From IMG/VR virus record IMGVR_UViG_3300008952_000133, positions 1 through 37,893 of that record: 37,893 nt of DNA; one strand, written 5' to 3'. Within the stretch, counting starts at the first letter, position 1. The number at the start of each line of letters is the position of its first letter. Position numbers and translations under genes: made by a program. The stretch is from a virus. Below, piece after piece: positions 1 to 8,311 of the stretch. The notes beneath the pieces are model-generated. The model worked only from the letters and a program-made list of their open reading frames with translations. It made no database searches and was not told where the DNA came from.

Positions 1-176
1 GTGCCATCAATGTTAAAATGTGTTCCTCCTTGTGCCGCGGTCAACGTAACTGTTGCCCCTGACGCAGTATTTAATGTGCTATTATCCACTTTTTTGCGTG
101 GTGAAGAAAGCTGATTTGCTGTGTTTTCGTTAATCAGGCTACGAATTCGTGCCCAACCTACTCTTTTTGTTCCCAT
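1..176 (-). CDS. Virion structural protein, N-terminal part (runs off the window)
   Basis: The reading frame starts at ATG 176 and stays open to the window edge, giving about 58 residues starting M-G-T-K-R-V-G-W-A-R-I. The ATG follows a strong ribosome binding site (AAGGAGAA). The start resembles the M-G-T-K-R-V-G opening I associate with structural proteins of marine T4-like phages (from memory, not checked). After about 30 residues the sequence becomes Thr/Ala/Gly-rich, as in beta-rich fibre or decoration proteins. It is the most downstream gene seen, after the capsid gene and the 122-residue gene. The function cannot be assigned from the fragment. Confidence 0.7.
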   Translation of the reverse strand, partial: MGTKRVGWARIRSLINENTANQLSSPRKKVDNSTLNTASGATVTLTAAQGGTHFNIDG

Positions 177-298
177 AATATATGTTCTCCTTATAAAATA
201 TTAATTAGGTCAATTAACGAAGGGATTTCTCCCCTCGCACATAAGTAGTACCCGGCGGTAAACAAAGTCCGGGTTAAAAACTAATACTTTTGAGATAT
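177..298 (-). other. Intergenic leader with GC-rich inverted repeat
   Basis: This 122-base gap contains an inverted repeat, ACCCGG (250-255) and CCGGGT (269-274), with a 13-nt loop. No T-run follows it on the minus strand, so it is not a convincing intrinsic terminator. It could be an mRNA hairpin upstream of the gene starting at 176. An AT-rich stretch at about 190-210 lies just before the ribosome binding site and may be a weak counterpart of the AT-rich elements ahead of other structural genes. Confidence 0.3.
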
Positions 299-667
299 CT
301 AGGTTGTGATGTATCGCACGGCTACATTAGCATCGGGATCGGTTGTGCTGGATTCGGCGGCAGTCTTGGTGCACCAGTGGCTAAAGCCGTTCGAAAACGT
401 GATCCCAGTCGGAAACGCAAAACTCATTTTTGTTGAAGCTGGAACCATCAACACCAATCCGGCTGCTGTAGTGCCTGCTGTCGCATCAGTCACGTCCGCC
501 ATCTTAAAATACACGACAAAAGCATTTCCTGTGTTATCGACCTCGACCATATAAAGTATGCCGGAGTCACCGGTGGTGTTGTCTGCAGCGGTACCGTCTG
601 CATCGCTATCGTAAACGAGCTTAGTTCCGATGGGATTTACTTGAGTGCTAACTGTGACAGTAGACAT
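299..667 (-). CDS. Small beta-rich virion protein, function unknown
   Basis: A 122-residue protein (M-S-T-V-T-V-S-T-Q-V-N-P-I-G...) with alternating Thr/Val/Ala/Asp content, no transmembrane segment and no signal peptide. The ATG at 667 follows AAAGGAGC. It sits directly downstream of the major capsid gene, separated by an intrinsic terminator (713-742) and an AT-rich candidate promoter (687-703), so it probably has its own late transcript. Position and composition fit a small head decoration or other structural protein. I do not recognise a family, so this role is inference only. Confidence 0.7.
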   Translation of the reverse strand: MSTVTVSTQVNPIGTKLVYDSDADGTAADNTTGDSGILYMVEVDNTGNAFVVYFKMADVTDATAGTTAAGLVLMVPASTKMSFAFPTGITFSNGFSHWCTKTAAESSTTDPDANVAVRYITT

Positions 668-686
668 AATGAATGCTCCTTTGAGT

Positions 687-703
687 TGTTATAATATATA
701 GTC
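687..703 (-). promoter_or_regulatory. AT-rich late-promoter-like element (GACTATATATTATAACA)
   Basis: On the minus strand this reads GACTATATATTATAACA and ends 20 nt before the ATG at 667. It lies just past the terminator of the capsid gene, where a new promoter is expected. It resembles elements at 3772-3789, 6642-6660 and 10246-10263. Its role as the -10 part of a phage late promoter is inferred. Confidence 0.45.
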
Positions 704-712
704 TCTTGAAAG

Positions 713-742
713 CAAAAAACCCGCCCTCCGAAGAGAGCGGGT
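713..742 (-). terminator. Intrinsic terminator after the major capsid gene
   Basis: On the minus strand a 9-bp stem (CCCGCTCTC / GAGGGCGGG, one G-U pair) closes a TTCG tetraloop and is followed by TTTTTT. It begins about 24 nt after the capsid stop codon at 766. This is a textbook Rho-independent terminator. Confidence 0.9.
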
Positions 743-765
743 TTCTTTTAAGCAATTACCAGTGT

Positions 766-2571
766 TTAGCTAGTAGCGCCTGCCTCACCGAGGAGTCCGC
801 GGACGATAACAAGACCGTACATATCAGGACGCACCATCTTCTTAGCGTAGCGCGTCATGACTCCCTTGCGGGGCACGAAGTCTTCGGGTCCGAAGATTGT
901 GGGTGTAGTTTGCAGCGGCACGTACGGAGCGTACACATATCCACTTTCAAGGAAAGAGGATCCGCGACGTCCAACGAGGACCACGTTGCGAAGGAAGTAC
1001 GGGTCAACAATGACATCGAACTTCTTGCTCAGTGAACCAACGTTTACAGCACCGACGCTACCCTTCTCATCATCATGAGTGACGTTAGCACGGAAGCCAG
1101 CGGTGAACTCAAGAATGTTGGCAACTTCAGGTCCGCAGACGAGGAAGTTAGCGCCACCACGCAGAGTCTTGCGATGGATTTGTGCAGACACATCATTGAT
1201 GGTCTCGATAAGGGTCTCATACCACTCGGAAACAGTACCGGTGAAGTCGGGAGCCGCAGAAGCAGCACCGATCTCAGTACCAGTTACCTTGTTGAGGAAC
1301 AAGCCGGGGGAACGCGACCAGTAGTAGGTAGCACCCTTAGCACCGTTCACAAGGTCACCGAGGATCTCACGGTCGATCTCAAGAGCAACTTGCTCAGAGA
1401 GAATCGAGGTAAGCTCGACCTCAGCATCAAGGTTGTGATAGGCGTTAAGGTCTTGACCTAACTCCGGAGTCCACTTAGCCTTGAGCTTCTTGGTTTGCGC
1501 TGTGACAGCCACAGAGTCGACCTTGATGTCGATTTCTGGGATGGCAGCGTTACCTTCGAGCCCCCATGCAGTAGCACCCTCGATTGCACCGAGAGGACCA
1601 GCCGCTTGGAATCTATCAACGATAGGACCAGAAGCGGACATATACGGACCAGAAAGACTCGTTGCCTTCTGTGCGGCAGTCGTCAGGAAGATCTGGTTAA
1701 CATAAGTTGCGCTATCTTCTGCAGACTTGCTCAAGGTTGTCAAACGACGAGCCTGTTGGCAATTATCTGCCGTGATGGTTGTGGATGTTGCAAAGACGTT
1801 ATCCAACTGCTCGATGGAAGACGAGAGAGCCGCGAGGTTGTCAAAGTCAAATGTACCAACCGTCGGAGACGATGCAGTAAGATGATCCTTGTTAACCGTA
1901 ACACGAACAACCCATGTTGCCGTAGCAGTACTTGAGGATAGAGTCAGAACATCCGGATCAAATCCGATCTTCTTCTTTTGAAGCTCGGAAGAGCCAGTGA
2001 CACCCCAAACTTCGACCCACTGGGTCGCGAGACCAAAGGCTCCTGTCGGAGATGCATATGCATAACCGCGAGCACCAACCGTCCGTGCACCACCGAGGTC
2101 ACCCTCGATAGAGCCAAGCAGATCGATACCACCAGTCACTTGCATACCAACTTCGTCAGAACCGTAAATTGACTTGTTGCCAATATTACCCATTCTCTTC
2201 GCGTCCTCGTCTGAAGCACCGGCAATATCCGGTGAGAACACGAAGTCGAGGAAGAAGATGAGACCGCTTGGCAGACTCATCGGCTGAACACTAACGAGAT
2301 CGTTTGCGATCAGCCCTGCGAAAACACGCCGAACGATGGGGAATGCGACGGCAGCAAAGCCCTCAACATCTCCAGCACTCATGCTACTACTCTCGCGTAG
2401 AAGCTCTTTCGCTTGATTTTCAAGCAAACGAGCCATTGAATTTTTTTGTCGGTCATTTCCAAGTCCTTCGAGAAGACCTGTGCGCTCCCACTTTGACATC
2501 AAAGCGTGACCTTCAGCGCGCATATCACGGTTAACAACTCCTTCGGTTAACCGTTCAACAATACCAGCCAT
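766..2571 (-). CDS. gp23: Major capsid protein, T4 gp23-like
   Basis: A 601-residue T4-type major head protein, longer than T4 gp23 (521). The N-terminal region has the gp23 layout: a helical delta domain with M-A-R-L-L-E-N-Q-A-K-E (46-56), then L-L-R-E at 57-60, a good prohead-protease site ([LI]-x-E) close to the T4 cleavage position (E65). After it comes A-F-P-I-V-R-R-V-F and V-S-V-Q-P-M-S-L-P-S-G, the counterpart of the T4 segment containing V-Q-P-M-N-S-P-T-G. The C-terminal part also follows the gp23 pattern. The ATG at 2571 has a GGAGG site. The gene follows the scaffold gene as in T4 (22-23) and is closed by a terminator. A TATAAATA sequence (2585-2592, minus strand) matches the T4 late -10 but abuts the ribosome site. 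Confidence 0.95.
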   Translation of the reverse strand: MAGIVERLTEGVVNRDMRAEGHALMSKWERTGLLEGLGNDRQKNSMARLLENQAKELLRESSSMSAGDVEGFAAVAFPIVRRVFAGLIANDLVSVQPMSLPSGLIFFLDFVFSPDIAGASDEDAKRMGNIGNKSIYGSDEVGMQVTGGIDLLGSIEGDLGGARTVGARGYAYASPTGAFGLATQWVEVWGVTGSSELQKKKIGFDPDVLTLSSSTATATWVVRVTVNKDHLTASSPTVGTFDFDNLAALSSSIEQLDNVFATSTTITADNCQQARRLTTLSKSAEDSATYVNQIFLTTAAQKATSLSGPYMSASGPIVDRFQAAGPLGAIEGATAWGLEGNAAIPEIDIKVDSVAVTAQTKKLKAKWTPELGQDLNAYHNLDAEVELTSILSEQVALEIDREILGDLVNGAKGATYYWSRSPGLFLNKVTGTEIGAASAAPDFTGTVSEWYETLIETINDVSAQIHRKTLRGGANFLVCGPEVANILEFTAGFRANVTHDDEKGSVGAVNVGSLSKKFDVIVDPYFLRNVVLVGRRGSSFLESGYVYAPYVPLQTTPTIFGPEDFVPRKGVMTRYAKKMVRPDMYGLVIVRGLLGEAGATS

Positions 2572-2602
2572 TTTTAATACCTCCTATTTATATGTATTTG
2601 CA

Positions 2603-3748
2603 TCATTTGATGCCAGCTAGCCTCTTCATCCTTTCATTGAAAGGATCCGAGGGCGTGCTCTCTTGACGAGTTGCACGCAAAACAGAAGTCCGACGACCGA
2701 TTGCTTCGCTCAGTGATTGTGGGCTTCGCTTAGGCTTAGCCTCCACTGTGCTTTCAAGCGTGTGGTATATTGTCTTCGCTTCTGCTACTGAACCAGCGTT
2801 TGAAATCGCTTCGGCAATCTTAGTTTTCTGCCGCTCATTTAGGGAGGTATTTCTTAGCACACGGTTCGTATATAACAAGCGAGCGTTAGAAAGATTCACA
2901 TCTTGTAAATTTTCCTTAAGCTCGTTAAATGCTTGCTTATATTGTGAGTTTTGCTCGTTGAGTTGGTTATTTTCGAAAACCAACTCTTCTTGAGCCTTCT
3001 TCAAATCTTTTAATTCTTCTTCCATATCAGTGGAACGTCGATGGGCTAATGCTTTTTCCATTTCCCACTTCACACTGTCAGAGGAGCGACCAGCCCAGCC
3101 GGCAAGTTCTGCTCCCATATCTACTGTAAGCTTTTCCACGATGGCATCGATGAGTTCGTCGTTTCCAACACCCTCTTCAAATGCGCCTTTCTGGGCAGCA
3201 TCGGTGGCGTTGACGGCTGCGGCACTGCCTGCGAGGGCGGCGGCACTATCATCATCGTCATCTTCTTCTTCATCGGCTTCTTCGCCGGCGAAAGAACCAG
3301 AGTCTTCAACTTCTTGAAGCTCCTCTTCTTCCTCTTCAAACAAGGCAGCGAGTTCTTCTTCATTGATCTCCACCTCTTCTTGCTCTTCTAATTCGTTTTC
3401 TAATGCCTTGACAGCTTCTTGTAGTGCATCAAGATCGATGTTTACTGGAACTTCCTCTCCTTCTGTCGGAAGACCGGGAGGAATTTCCCCTTCCTCCTCA
3501 TTAAGGTTGTCTGTTGCGGCAAGCGGGATGTTGGCGGCTACTTCTTCTGTGGAACCTGCTGGTTCTCCCCCAAGCGCTGGCTCTTCTGCTCCTAGATCGG
3601 CAGCCAGCTCATCTTGTTCTAAAAGTTGTTCGAGAGTTTCTCGGACTTCGCTCGAATACTTCTCAATGATAGCAGTCTCGGCGTTTTTCAAGGCGGAATC
3701 ACGTAGCGCTTTGGCGTCGACGATAGCTTCCTTAAGTAAATTTGACAT
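2603..3748 (-). CDS. gp22: Prohead core scaffold protein, T4 gp22-like
   Basis: A 381-residue, highly acidic, helical protein immediately upstream of the major capsid gene. Residues 1-60 form a charged helix. About 60-190 is Glu/Asp/Ala-rich low complexity, including runs of Glu and Asp. About 225-300 is predicted coiled coil (E-E-E-L-K-D-L-K-K-A-Q-E-E-L). The C terminus carries basic segments and ends R-M-K-R-L-A-G-I-K. Composition, length and position match gp22, the main scaffolding core protein that prohead protease degrades. The ending L-A-G-I-K is shared with the 832-residue protein at 10937-13435, suggesting a common docking peptide. The ATG at 3748 has TTAGGAGC upstream. Confidence 0.88.
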   Translation of the reverse strand: MSNLLKEAIVDAKALRDSALKNAETAIIEKYSSEVRETLEQLLEQDELAADLGAEEPALGGEPAGSTEEVAANIPLAATDNLNEEEGEIPPGLPTEGEEVPVNIDLDALQEAVKALENELEEQEEVEINEEELAALFEEEEEELQEVEDSGSFAGEEADEEEDDDDDSAAALAGSAAAVNATDAAQKGAFEEGVGNDELIDAIVEKLTVDMGAELAGWAGRSSDSVKWEMEKALAHRRSTDMEEELKDLKKAQEELVFENNQLNEQNSQYKQAFNELKENLQDVNLSNARLLYTNRVLRNTSLNERQKTKIAEAISNAGSVAEAKTIYHTLESTVEAKPKRSPQSLSEAIGRRTSVLRATRQESTPSDPFNERMKRLAGIK

Positions 3749-3771
3749 TCAGTATGCTCCTAAAAGGCAAT

Positions 3772-3789
3772 TGTTCAAAATAAATAGTC
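3772..3789 (-). promoter_or_regulatory. AT-rich late-promoter-like element before the scaffold gene
   Basis: The minus strand reads GACTATTTATTTTGAACA and ends 24 nt before the scaffold ATG. It matches 16 of 18 positions with the element at 10246-10263, which lies at almost the same distance from its gene. The role is inferred from position and conservation. Confidence 0.5.
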
Positions 3790-3864
3790 AGTAGGGTACT
3801 AAAAACCCATTTTTAATGATATGCGCGCGGCGTACTAATTGCCACAGTAGTTTATTCGTCTATA

Positions 3865-4872
3865 TTAAAAAGGCTTCACCTTATTGTAGTCTATCACAAG
3901 AACTTCTTCCGCGGAGGTGTGTCGCAGTGTCCACGACTCGCCGTTGTCGGTTGATGTGTGGACTTTGTTGTCTTTACCTCCGCATACAATTGTTGTTCCA
4001 TCTGACGCTAATGCCATAATTTGACCAGCGCTCGGGGTGGCCACATCGGTGGTGGTCCACGATGCGCAGTTGTCTGTTGACAGGTATGGCTGATTGCCGA
4101 AGTTGGCAGTCATCCACGTATCTCCGGAGATATGGCAGATTGCCCACATTTGTTCAGAGATGCCCGTTACGGCGCTCCAAGTATCTGTTGTATCGCTATT
4201 CGCAATCGAAGTTATACGGTAGGAGGTGGTACCATGACCGGTCATAAACCATACTCCGTTGTTATACTCGATGCCGTTCGCTCGCGTGGCGGTAGATTCG
4301 TACCAATTTAAGCCGTCATCCCATGATTTAAGAACCTTTACTGTGCCCCCAAGCAGCCAAGTTCCTGCACCGTCAGTTGCCAAGCAGAGCATCAGACCGG
4401 CGCCAGAAGCCACTGCGGTAATCTTGGTCCAGCTGTCGCCGCCATCAGTTGATCTAAACACATCATTACCTGTTCCGGCAATCCAAGTCCCGGTGGCGCC
4501 ATATTCGACTGTTCGAGCCAAATCGCTGGTGCCGGAGAAATCGATTGATGACCAAGAACCGGAGTTTGTAGGGTCTGCTGAGTACCTGAGTTCCGGGTTT
4601 GTATTGGTAGCAATAATCCAACGCGGACCATCGGAGTCGTCCTTTCCAAAAGATATGTCCCAGTAATCCGACGTTTCTCCGGCTGGGCTTTCATACTCAG
4701 TCCAACTTTCAGCATCTGATTAATACATAACACGACCGTCTCTTCCAACTCCGGTCCACAATGGGACGTGGGCGCTGGCGCCATTGATACTTTGAATGGA
4801 ATTCGCGGCAACATCGTTCACCGATGCAATATTGTCATCATCAGTCCCGTTTACTGATGTGTAATTAGCCAT
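3865..4872 (-). pseudogene. BNR-repeat (beta-propeller-like) tail adhesin, interrupted by in-frame TAA
   Basis: Read from ATG 4872, the frame encodes M-A-N-Y-T-S-V-N-G-T-D..., reaches Tyr50, hits TAA (4720-4722), and continues in the same frame without another stop to 3865. The part after the stop contains four S-x-D-x-G-x-x-W-like BNR/Asp-box repeats (R-S-T-D-G-G-D-S-W, K-S-W-D-D-G-L-N-W, L-S-T-D-N-C-A-S-W, T-S-T-D-N-G-E-S-W), typical of sialidase-like or Ycf48-like beta-propellers. The ATG overlaps the stop of the upstream fibre gene (TAATG). Other genes here use TAA normally, so recoding is unlikely. A point mutation, sequencing error or restart are the options. An ATG within the downstream part (4521, 218 codons) is an alternative start. 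Confidence 0.7.
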
Positions 4873-6623
4873 TAAACAATTACCAGATAATCCGGGCTCG
4901 GATTAAAATATATCACATTTGCTGTGGTTGTGCAGGTGCCAATGACCCTTAGCGATTCTCCCGACCCTGACGGGCGGTCGGTGGTAATCCCTCCGCTAGC
5001 AGTCAAGTATAACGTTGTTCCAATTGCAAACCCTCCCGATAAATATGTGTGGGCATCAAAAAATCCACGAATTAACATTCCATCGGATGCGGGAGATGTT
5101 CCCAGAGCCACTCCTATCATTCCAAGACCGCCAGATGCGGCGATCATAATGCTTGTTTCTTCCCAGTCGCCACTAGAGTGGAGATAATAGGTCTTACCTT
5201 TAACTGTCGTTCCTCCACCAAAGAGGACTATTTCGCCGGTGCCCGCATCGTTAGCCAAAGAAGTTGGATTGTGTCGGATGGTTAACCCAGCCCCATCGAA
5301 CGTCAAACCCGACTCACCATTAATGGATCCGGAACCGGCAGATGTTAACACATAGTTATCGGTGGCGTTCGTATAAGTTGATATGAGTCCACCGCCGCCG
5401 GCTACATTAGTAAGGTGTCTCCCGTCGCCATAGAAATATGACGCGCTGACTGAAAGTGAGCAACTGAGGGGGACTGATGCCGTGAGCGCAGTTCTACCCC
5501 CATCTAAAGCGAAGTAGGTGGTTGAAACTCCGCCGGGCTTTGCTTTAAGTTCAAGGTCTCCACCGGTGGCGTCTTGTGCCATAATAAAATTTCCACCGGA
5601 GCCGAGCTTAACATATGATTTGGCGACGCCGGCGGTTCCAAATCTCACAAACGCGTCCGAACTACCGCCGCCATCCACAAACACCGTGGTGCCTCCGGCG
5701 CCGTTAACGTGTAAATCATAACTTGGGTCGTTGGTGTTGATGCCTACGTTGCCTGTGATATATGCGCCGGCGCTGGCGGTTAGTTTATTCGTTTTAATCT
5801 CGCCAGAGCCCGTATAGTCCATTGCTATAATGCGATAACCAGAACCACTGAGGTCTGAGCCATCGAAGGTGAGTGCAGAACCATTCACTGTATTGGATGT
5901 GGCGGCGCCCACTACTATTTTGTATTGTCCAGCGCTACTGTATGTTGTAATGGGACTAAATGTAAGGTTGCTTTGTAGGTACGTCGCCAACGTTCCCACG
6001 GTCATGCTTCGGAGTGCGGGCGCTGATGGGTTTGCGCCGGCGACGTCTTGTACAAAGAGCTTATCGCCAGTTGCCAATGATTGACCGTTATTAGAGATAT
6101 CATATGTAGTCGTGGCATCAAGCATCAATGTGGTGGCGTTAAAGTTTAAACCACCGTATGTGTCTAGACTTGGTTTAATTCCTCCGGCATTTACCACAAT
6201 GCCGGCGCCGCCTGATACAGCGAGGACGCCACTATCAGACCGCAGCCCATCTCCAAACTTAATGCTCGATGCGCTGATGGTTGTCGTAAAGCGATCTCCG
6301 CGCAGGGCGGTTAGCCCGGCGCCTGAGCCTGTGAATGCGCCCGTGAGGGTTGTGCCGTTAAAGGTAAGGTTGGCGCTACCCTCTAACCCCGAAGCTCCAT
6401 TAAAAAACGAAACACGAGTGGCTGATGCGTTCGTAACACTATTGACCACGGGCGCTGTTATTTGGTTGCCCGCCCCGTCATATAAAGCCACACTCGATGT
6501 AATTGCACTAGTAAAAGTTTTAACTCCGCCTATGCTTTGTGCTGTGGTTTGATCCACTGTGTTTTCTAGGGAGCCGTTGTCTCCCGTAAATTCAACGTTG
6601 CCTTTTAAAATATTGTAAGCCAT
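4872..6623 (-). CDS. Tail-fibre-like structural protein, 583 aa
   Basis: A Gly/Ser/Thr/Ala-rich, beta-repetitive protein with no transmembrane segment. The N terminus (M-A-Y-N-I-L-K-G-N-V-E-F-T-G) resembles those of the next two fibre genes upstream (M-A-Y-K-F-Q-L-G-D and M-A-H-N-S-L-T-G-T-V). Recurrent units of the type G-S-A-N-L-T-F-N-G-T-T-L-T-G and E-S-G-L-T-F-D-G-A-G-L-T resemble phage tail fibre shafts. The segment A-S-Y-F-Y-G-D-G-R-H-L-T-N-V is shared with the 241-residue gene (G-S-Y-F-Y-G-D-G-S-Q-L-T-G-I). It likely contributes to host-receptor binding fibres. The stop overlaps the start of the broken BNR gene, implying one operon. Confidence 0.75.
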   Translation of the reverse strand: MAYNILKGNVEFTGDNGSLENTVDQTTAQSIGGVKTFTSAITSSVALYDGAGNQITAPVVNSVTNASATRVSFFNGASGLEGSANLTFNGTTLTGAFTGSGAGLTALRGDRFTTTISASSIKFGDGLRSDSGVLAVSGGAGIVVNAGGIKPSLDTYGGLNFNATTLMLDATTTYDISNNGQSLATGDKLFVQDVAGANPSAPALRSMTVGTLATYLQSNLTFSPITTYSSAGQYKIVVGAATSNTVNGSALTFDGSDLSGSGYRIIAMDYTGSGEIKTNKLTASAGAYITGNVGINTNDPSYDLHVNGAGGTTVFVDGGGSSDAFVRFGTAGVAKSYVKLGSGGNFIMAQDATGGDLELKAKPGGVSTTYFALDGGRTALTASVPLSCSLSVSASYFYGDGRHLTNVAGGGGLISTYTNATDNYVLTSAGSGSINGESGLTFDGAGLTIRHNPTSLANDAGTGEIVLFGGGTTVKGKTYYLHSSGDWEETSIMIAASGGLGMIGVALGTSPASDGMLIRGFFDAHTYLSGGFAIGTTLYLTASGGITTDRPSGSGESLRVIGTCTTTANVIYFNPSPDYLVIV

Positions 6624-6641
6624 TCAGATATTGTTCCTTGG

Positions 6642-6660
6642 TGTCTATAAATAGATAGTC
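6642..6660 (-). promoter_or_regulatory. AT-rich late-promoter-like element before the 583-aa fibre gene
   Basis: The minus strand reads GACTATCTATTTATAGACA, 19 nt before ATG 6623 and downstream of the terminator at 6708-6741. A second similar stretch, GACTACTTATAGATGAG, lies at about 6688-6704. It is a member of the same element group as 687-703, 3772-3789 and 10246-10263. Confidence 0.45.
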
Positions 6661-6707
6661 CGTTTCTTTGCGAGACCTCCATTAAAAACTCATCTATAAG
6701 TAGTCTC

Positions 6708-6741
6708 CAAAAAAGAGGACGCCCCCACAAGGAGGGCGCCC
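6708..6741 (-). terminator. Intrinsic terminator after the 469-aa fibre gene
   Basis: On the minus strand, GGGCGCCC pairs with GGGGCGTCC across a short loop, followed by TCTTTTTT. It starts about 40 nt after the stop at 6781 and separates this gene from the next fibre gene, which has its own AT-rich promoter candidate. Confidence 0.85.
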
Positions 6742-6780
6742 AATATAGAAGATAAATCTTCCGGATTGCAAAAGCAAATC

Positions 6781-8190
6781 CTAGTAGACTGACCAGCGGT
6801 TAGTAGCAACGTACACAAGCGAAACAGAACCACTAGGTGATTCAAGAAGAAGCGATGCTTGTCCATCAATCATCTGGCTACCTGCGCCAGCAATAGTGAG
6901 AGCATACGCGCTATCATCTTTCTTGACACGAACAACATCCGAGATGTCCGGAGAAGCTGGAAGCGTCCAAGTGCGAGCTTGGCTAAGAGAAGCAGTAGCA
7001 ACATTGAAACCTTCTTGCAAAGTAACAGCAGCATTACCCCATCGGATAACCCCGGTAGCAGCGTCAGTTGTTAACTTACCGGAATCGACCTTCAGACCAG
7101 CGCCGGCGATATCGCCAAGATATACACTGTTGAGCATGCGCTTCATCGACTTCGAGCCAGCGTCATAATAGAAAAGACTATCAGAAGCTTCCGCGAAATC
7201 AGCGTCATCAGCCAAACCGTAGAATCTAACTGTAGATCCACTGAATGTGGTGGCACCATTGTTACGCCCGAGAGTCGTAGCTCCGACGACAGTCAAGGTG
7301 CTAGAAGCAGACAAGCTTGTAGCCTTGACACCAGCGTTAGCAGTCAGAATACCGTGAGCGATAACAGTACCATTGACTGTAGCGTTATCAGCGATATTCA
7401 AATCGCCAGAAGCCGAAAGTGAGGTGAACTGACCAGAAGACTGCGAAGCAACACCGATAGTCATCCCATCGATAGAGCCGCCGTTAAGATCGGCAGTCGT
7501 GACCGAACCGAGGTCCGCACAAGTGCGAGTAGTAGCCGTCCAGTTAGAACCGAACGAGAAGCTAGCACCATCAGCAGAAATGCTATCGAGAGCAATGTCA
7601 CCAACGTTTGTGATGTTTGCATCACCCATTGAGGCACCACCGTGAGCAGTGAGCAACCCATACACACCAGCAGTACCATTCACAGTTGCGTTATCCGCAA
7701 TGTTCAAGTCGCCAGAAGCCGAAAGTGAGGTGAACTGACCAGAAGACTGCACAGCAGCACCAATGGTTGCGGCATCGACAGAACCGCCATTGATGTCGAC
7801 AGTCGTGACCTCACCAAGGTTCGCACAAACGCGACCAGCAGCCGTCCAGTTAGAACCGAACGAGAAGCTAGCACCGTCGGCGGAGATAGTATCAAGTGCG
7901 ATATCGCCAACGTTTGTGATGTTTTTGTCGTTGAACGACGTAGCACCGAGGCTGGAACCATCAGTAGTAGCTGCGATAGTGCTGCCGAAAACTGCGGCGC
8001 CGCTTACGTTAAGCGTGCTCTTGAGGTGGGCTGAACCCACAAGGCGCAAGTTACCAGAACCAGAGACGAGACCGTTGTCGCGGTTAACGCTAAAGCGTAA
8101 AGAACCTTCGTCGTCAGAAACCTCCAGTGTGCCTTCTTGCACAAGGGCGCCGCTCATAATTGCGTCGCCTAATTGAAATTTATAAGCCAT
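6781..8190 (-). CDS. Tail-fibre-like protein with internal 102-residue duplication
   Basis: A 469-residue Gly/Ser/Ala-rich beta-repeat protein. It starts M-A-Y-K-F-Q-L-G-D-A-I-M-S-G, like neighbouring fibre genes. The middle carries a tandem duplication of a 102-residue module containing N-I-T-N-V-G-D-I-A-L-D and L-S-A-S-G-D-L-N-I-A-D-N-A-T-V-N-G-T. The C terminus (V-S-L-V-Y-V-A-T-N-R-W-S-V-Y), preceded by I-D-G-Q-A-S-L-L-L-E-S-P-S-G-S, is homologous to the C terminus of the 241-residue protein. This pattern, a common tip and variable shaft, fits trimeric tail fibres. The ATG has TTTGGAGGG upstream. A terminator follows the gene. Confidence 0.75.
   Translation of the reverse strand: MAYKFQLGDAIMSGALVQEGTLEVSDDEGSLRFSVNRDNGLVSGSGNLRLVGSAHLKSTLNVSGAAVFGSTIAATTDGSSLGATSFNDKNITNVGDIALDTISADGASFSFGSNWTAAGRVCANLGEVTTVDINGGSVDAATIGAAVQSSGQFTSLSASGDLNIADNATVNGTAGVYGLLTAHGGASMGDANITNVGDIALDSISADGASFSFGSNWTATTRTCADLGSVTTADLNGGSIDGMTIGVASQSSGQFTSLSASGDLNIADNATVNGTVIAHGILTANAGVKATSLSASSTLTVVGATTLGRNNGATTFSGSTVRFYGLADDADFAEASDSLFYYDAGSKSMKRMLNSVYLGDIAGAGLKVDSGKLTTDAATGVIRWGNAAVTLQEGFNVATASLSQARTWTLPASPDISDVVRVKKDDSAYALTIAGAGSQMIDGQASLLLESPSGSVSLVYVATNRWSVY
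7367..7925 (-). repeat. Tandem 306-bp duplication inside the fibre gene
   Basis: Two direct copies of about 253 bp (7367-7619 and 7673-7925) repeat with a period of exactly 306 nt, so the frame is kept (102 codons). The copies share long identical runs, such as the segment at 7404 and again at 7710, but differ at many third positions elsewhere. The duplication is therefore not brand new, or it is kept under recombination. Confidence 0.85.
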
Positions 8191-8311
8191 GTTTAAAAAC
8201 CCTCCAAATTATAGTTTTATAATAGCATTGAATAAGATACACTTATCCAATTTTGATCGCCGGATTCCTCCGACGGTCGCTTATAATTAGAGTGACGGGC
8301 ACGATAAATTC
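8191..8311 (-). promoter_or_regulatory. Intergenic region with imperfect hairpin and AT-rich element
   Basis: This 121-base gap precedes the 469-residue fibre gene. An AT-rich element, CTATTATAAAACTATA (8210-8226), ends about 20 nt before ATG 8190 and resembles the TATTATAACAACT part of the element at 687-703. Further upstream a roughly 9-bp imperfect hairpin (GACCGTCGG / CCGGCGATC, about 8261-8285) has no T-run, so it is not called a terminator. Confidence 0.35.

Noticed and set aside
250-274. Terminator at the GC-rich inverted repeat
   Set aside because: No T-run follows the stem in either transcription direction.
2585-2592. T4 late promoter box TATAAATA before the capsid gene
   Set aside because: It directly abuts the GGAGG ribosome site, which would place the start of transcription within that site. 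It is kept only as a note.
4392-4814. 140-codon minus-strand frame in the BNR gene region
   Set aside because: Its protein is not beta-like and has no repeats; the adjacent frame reads coherently before and after a single TAA, so this is an out-of-frame shadow.
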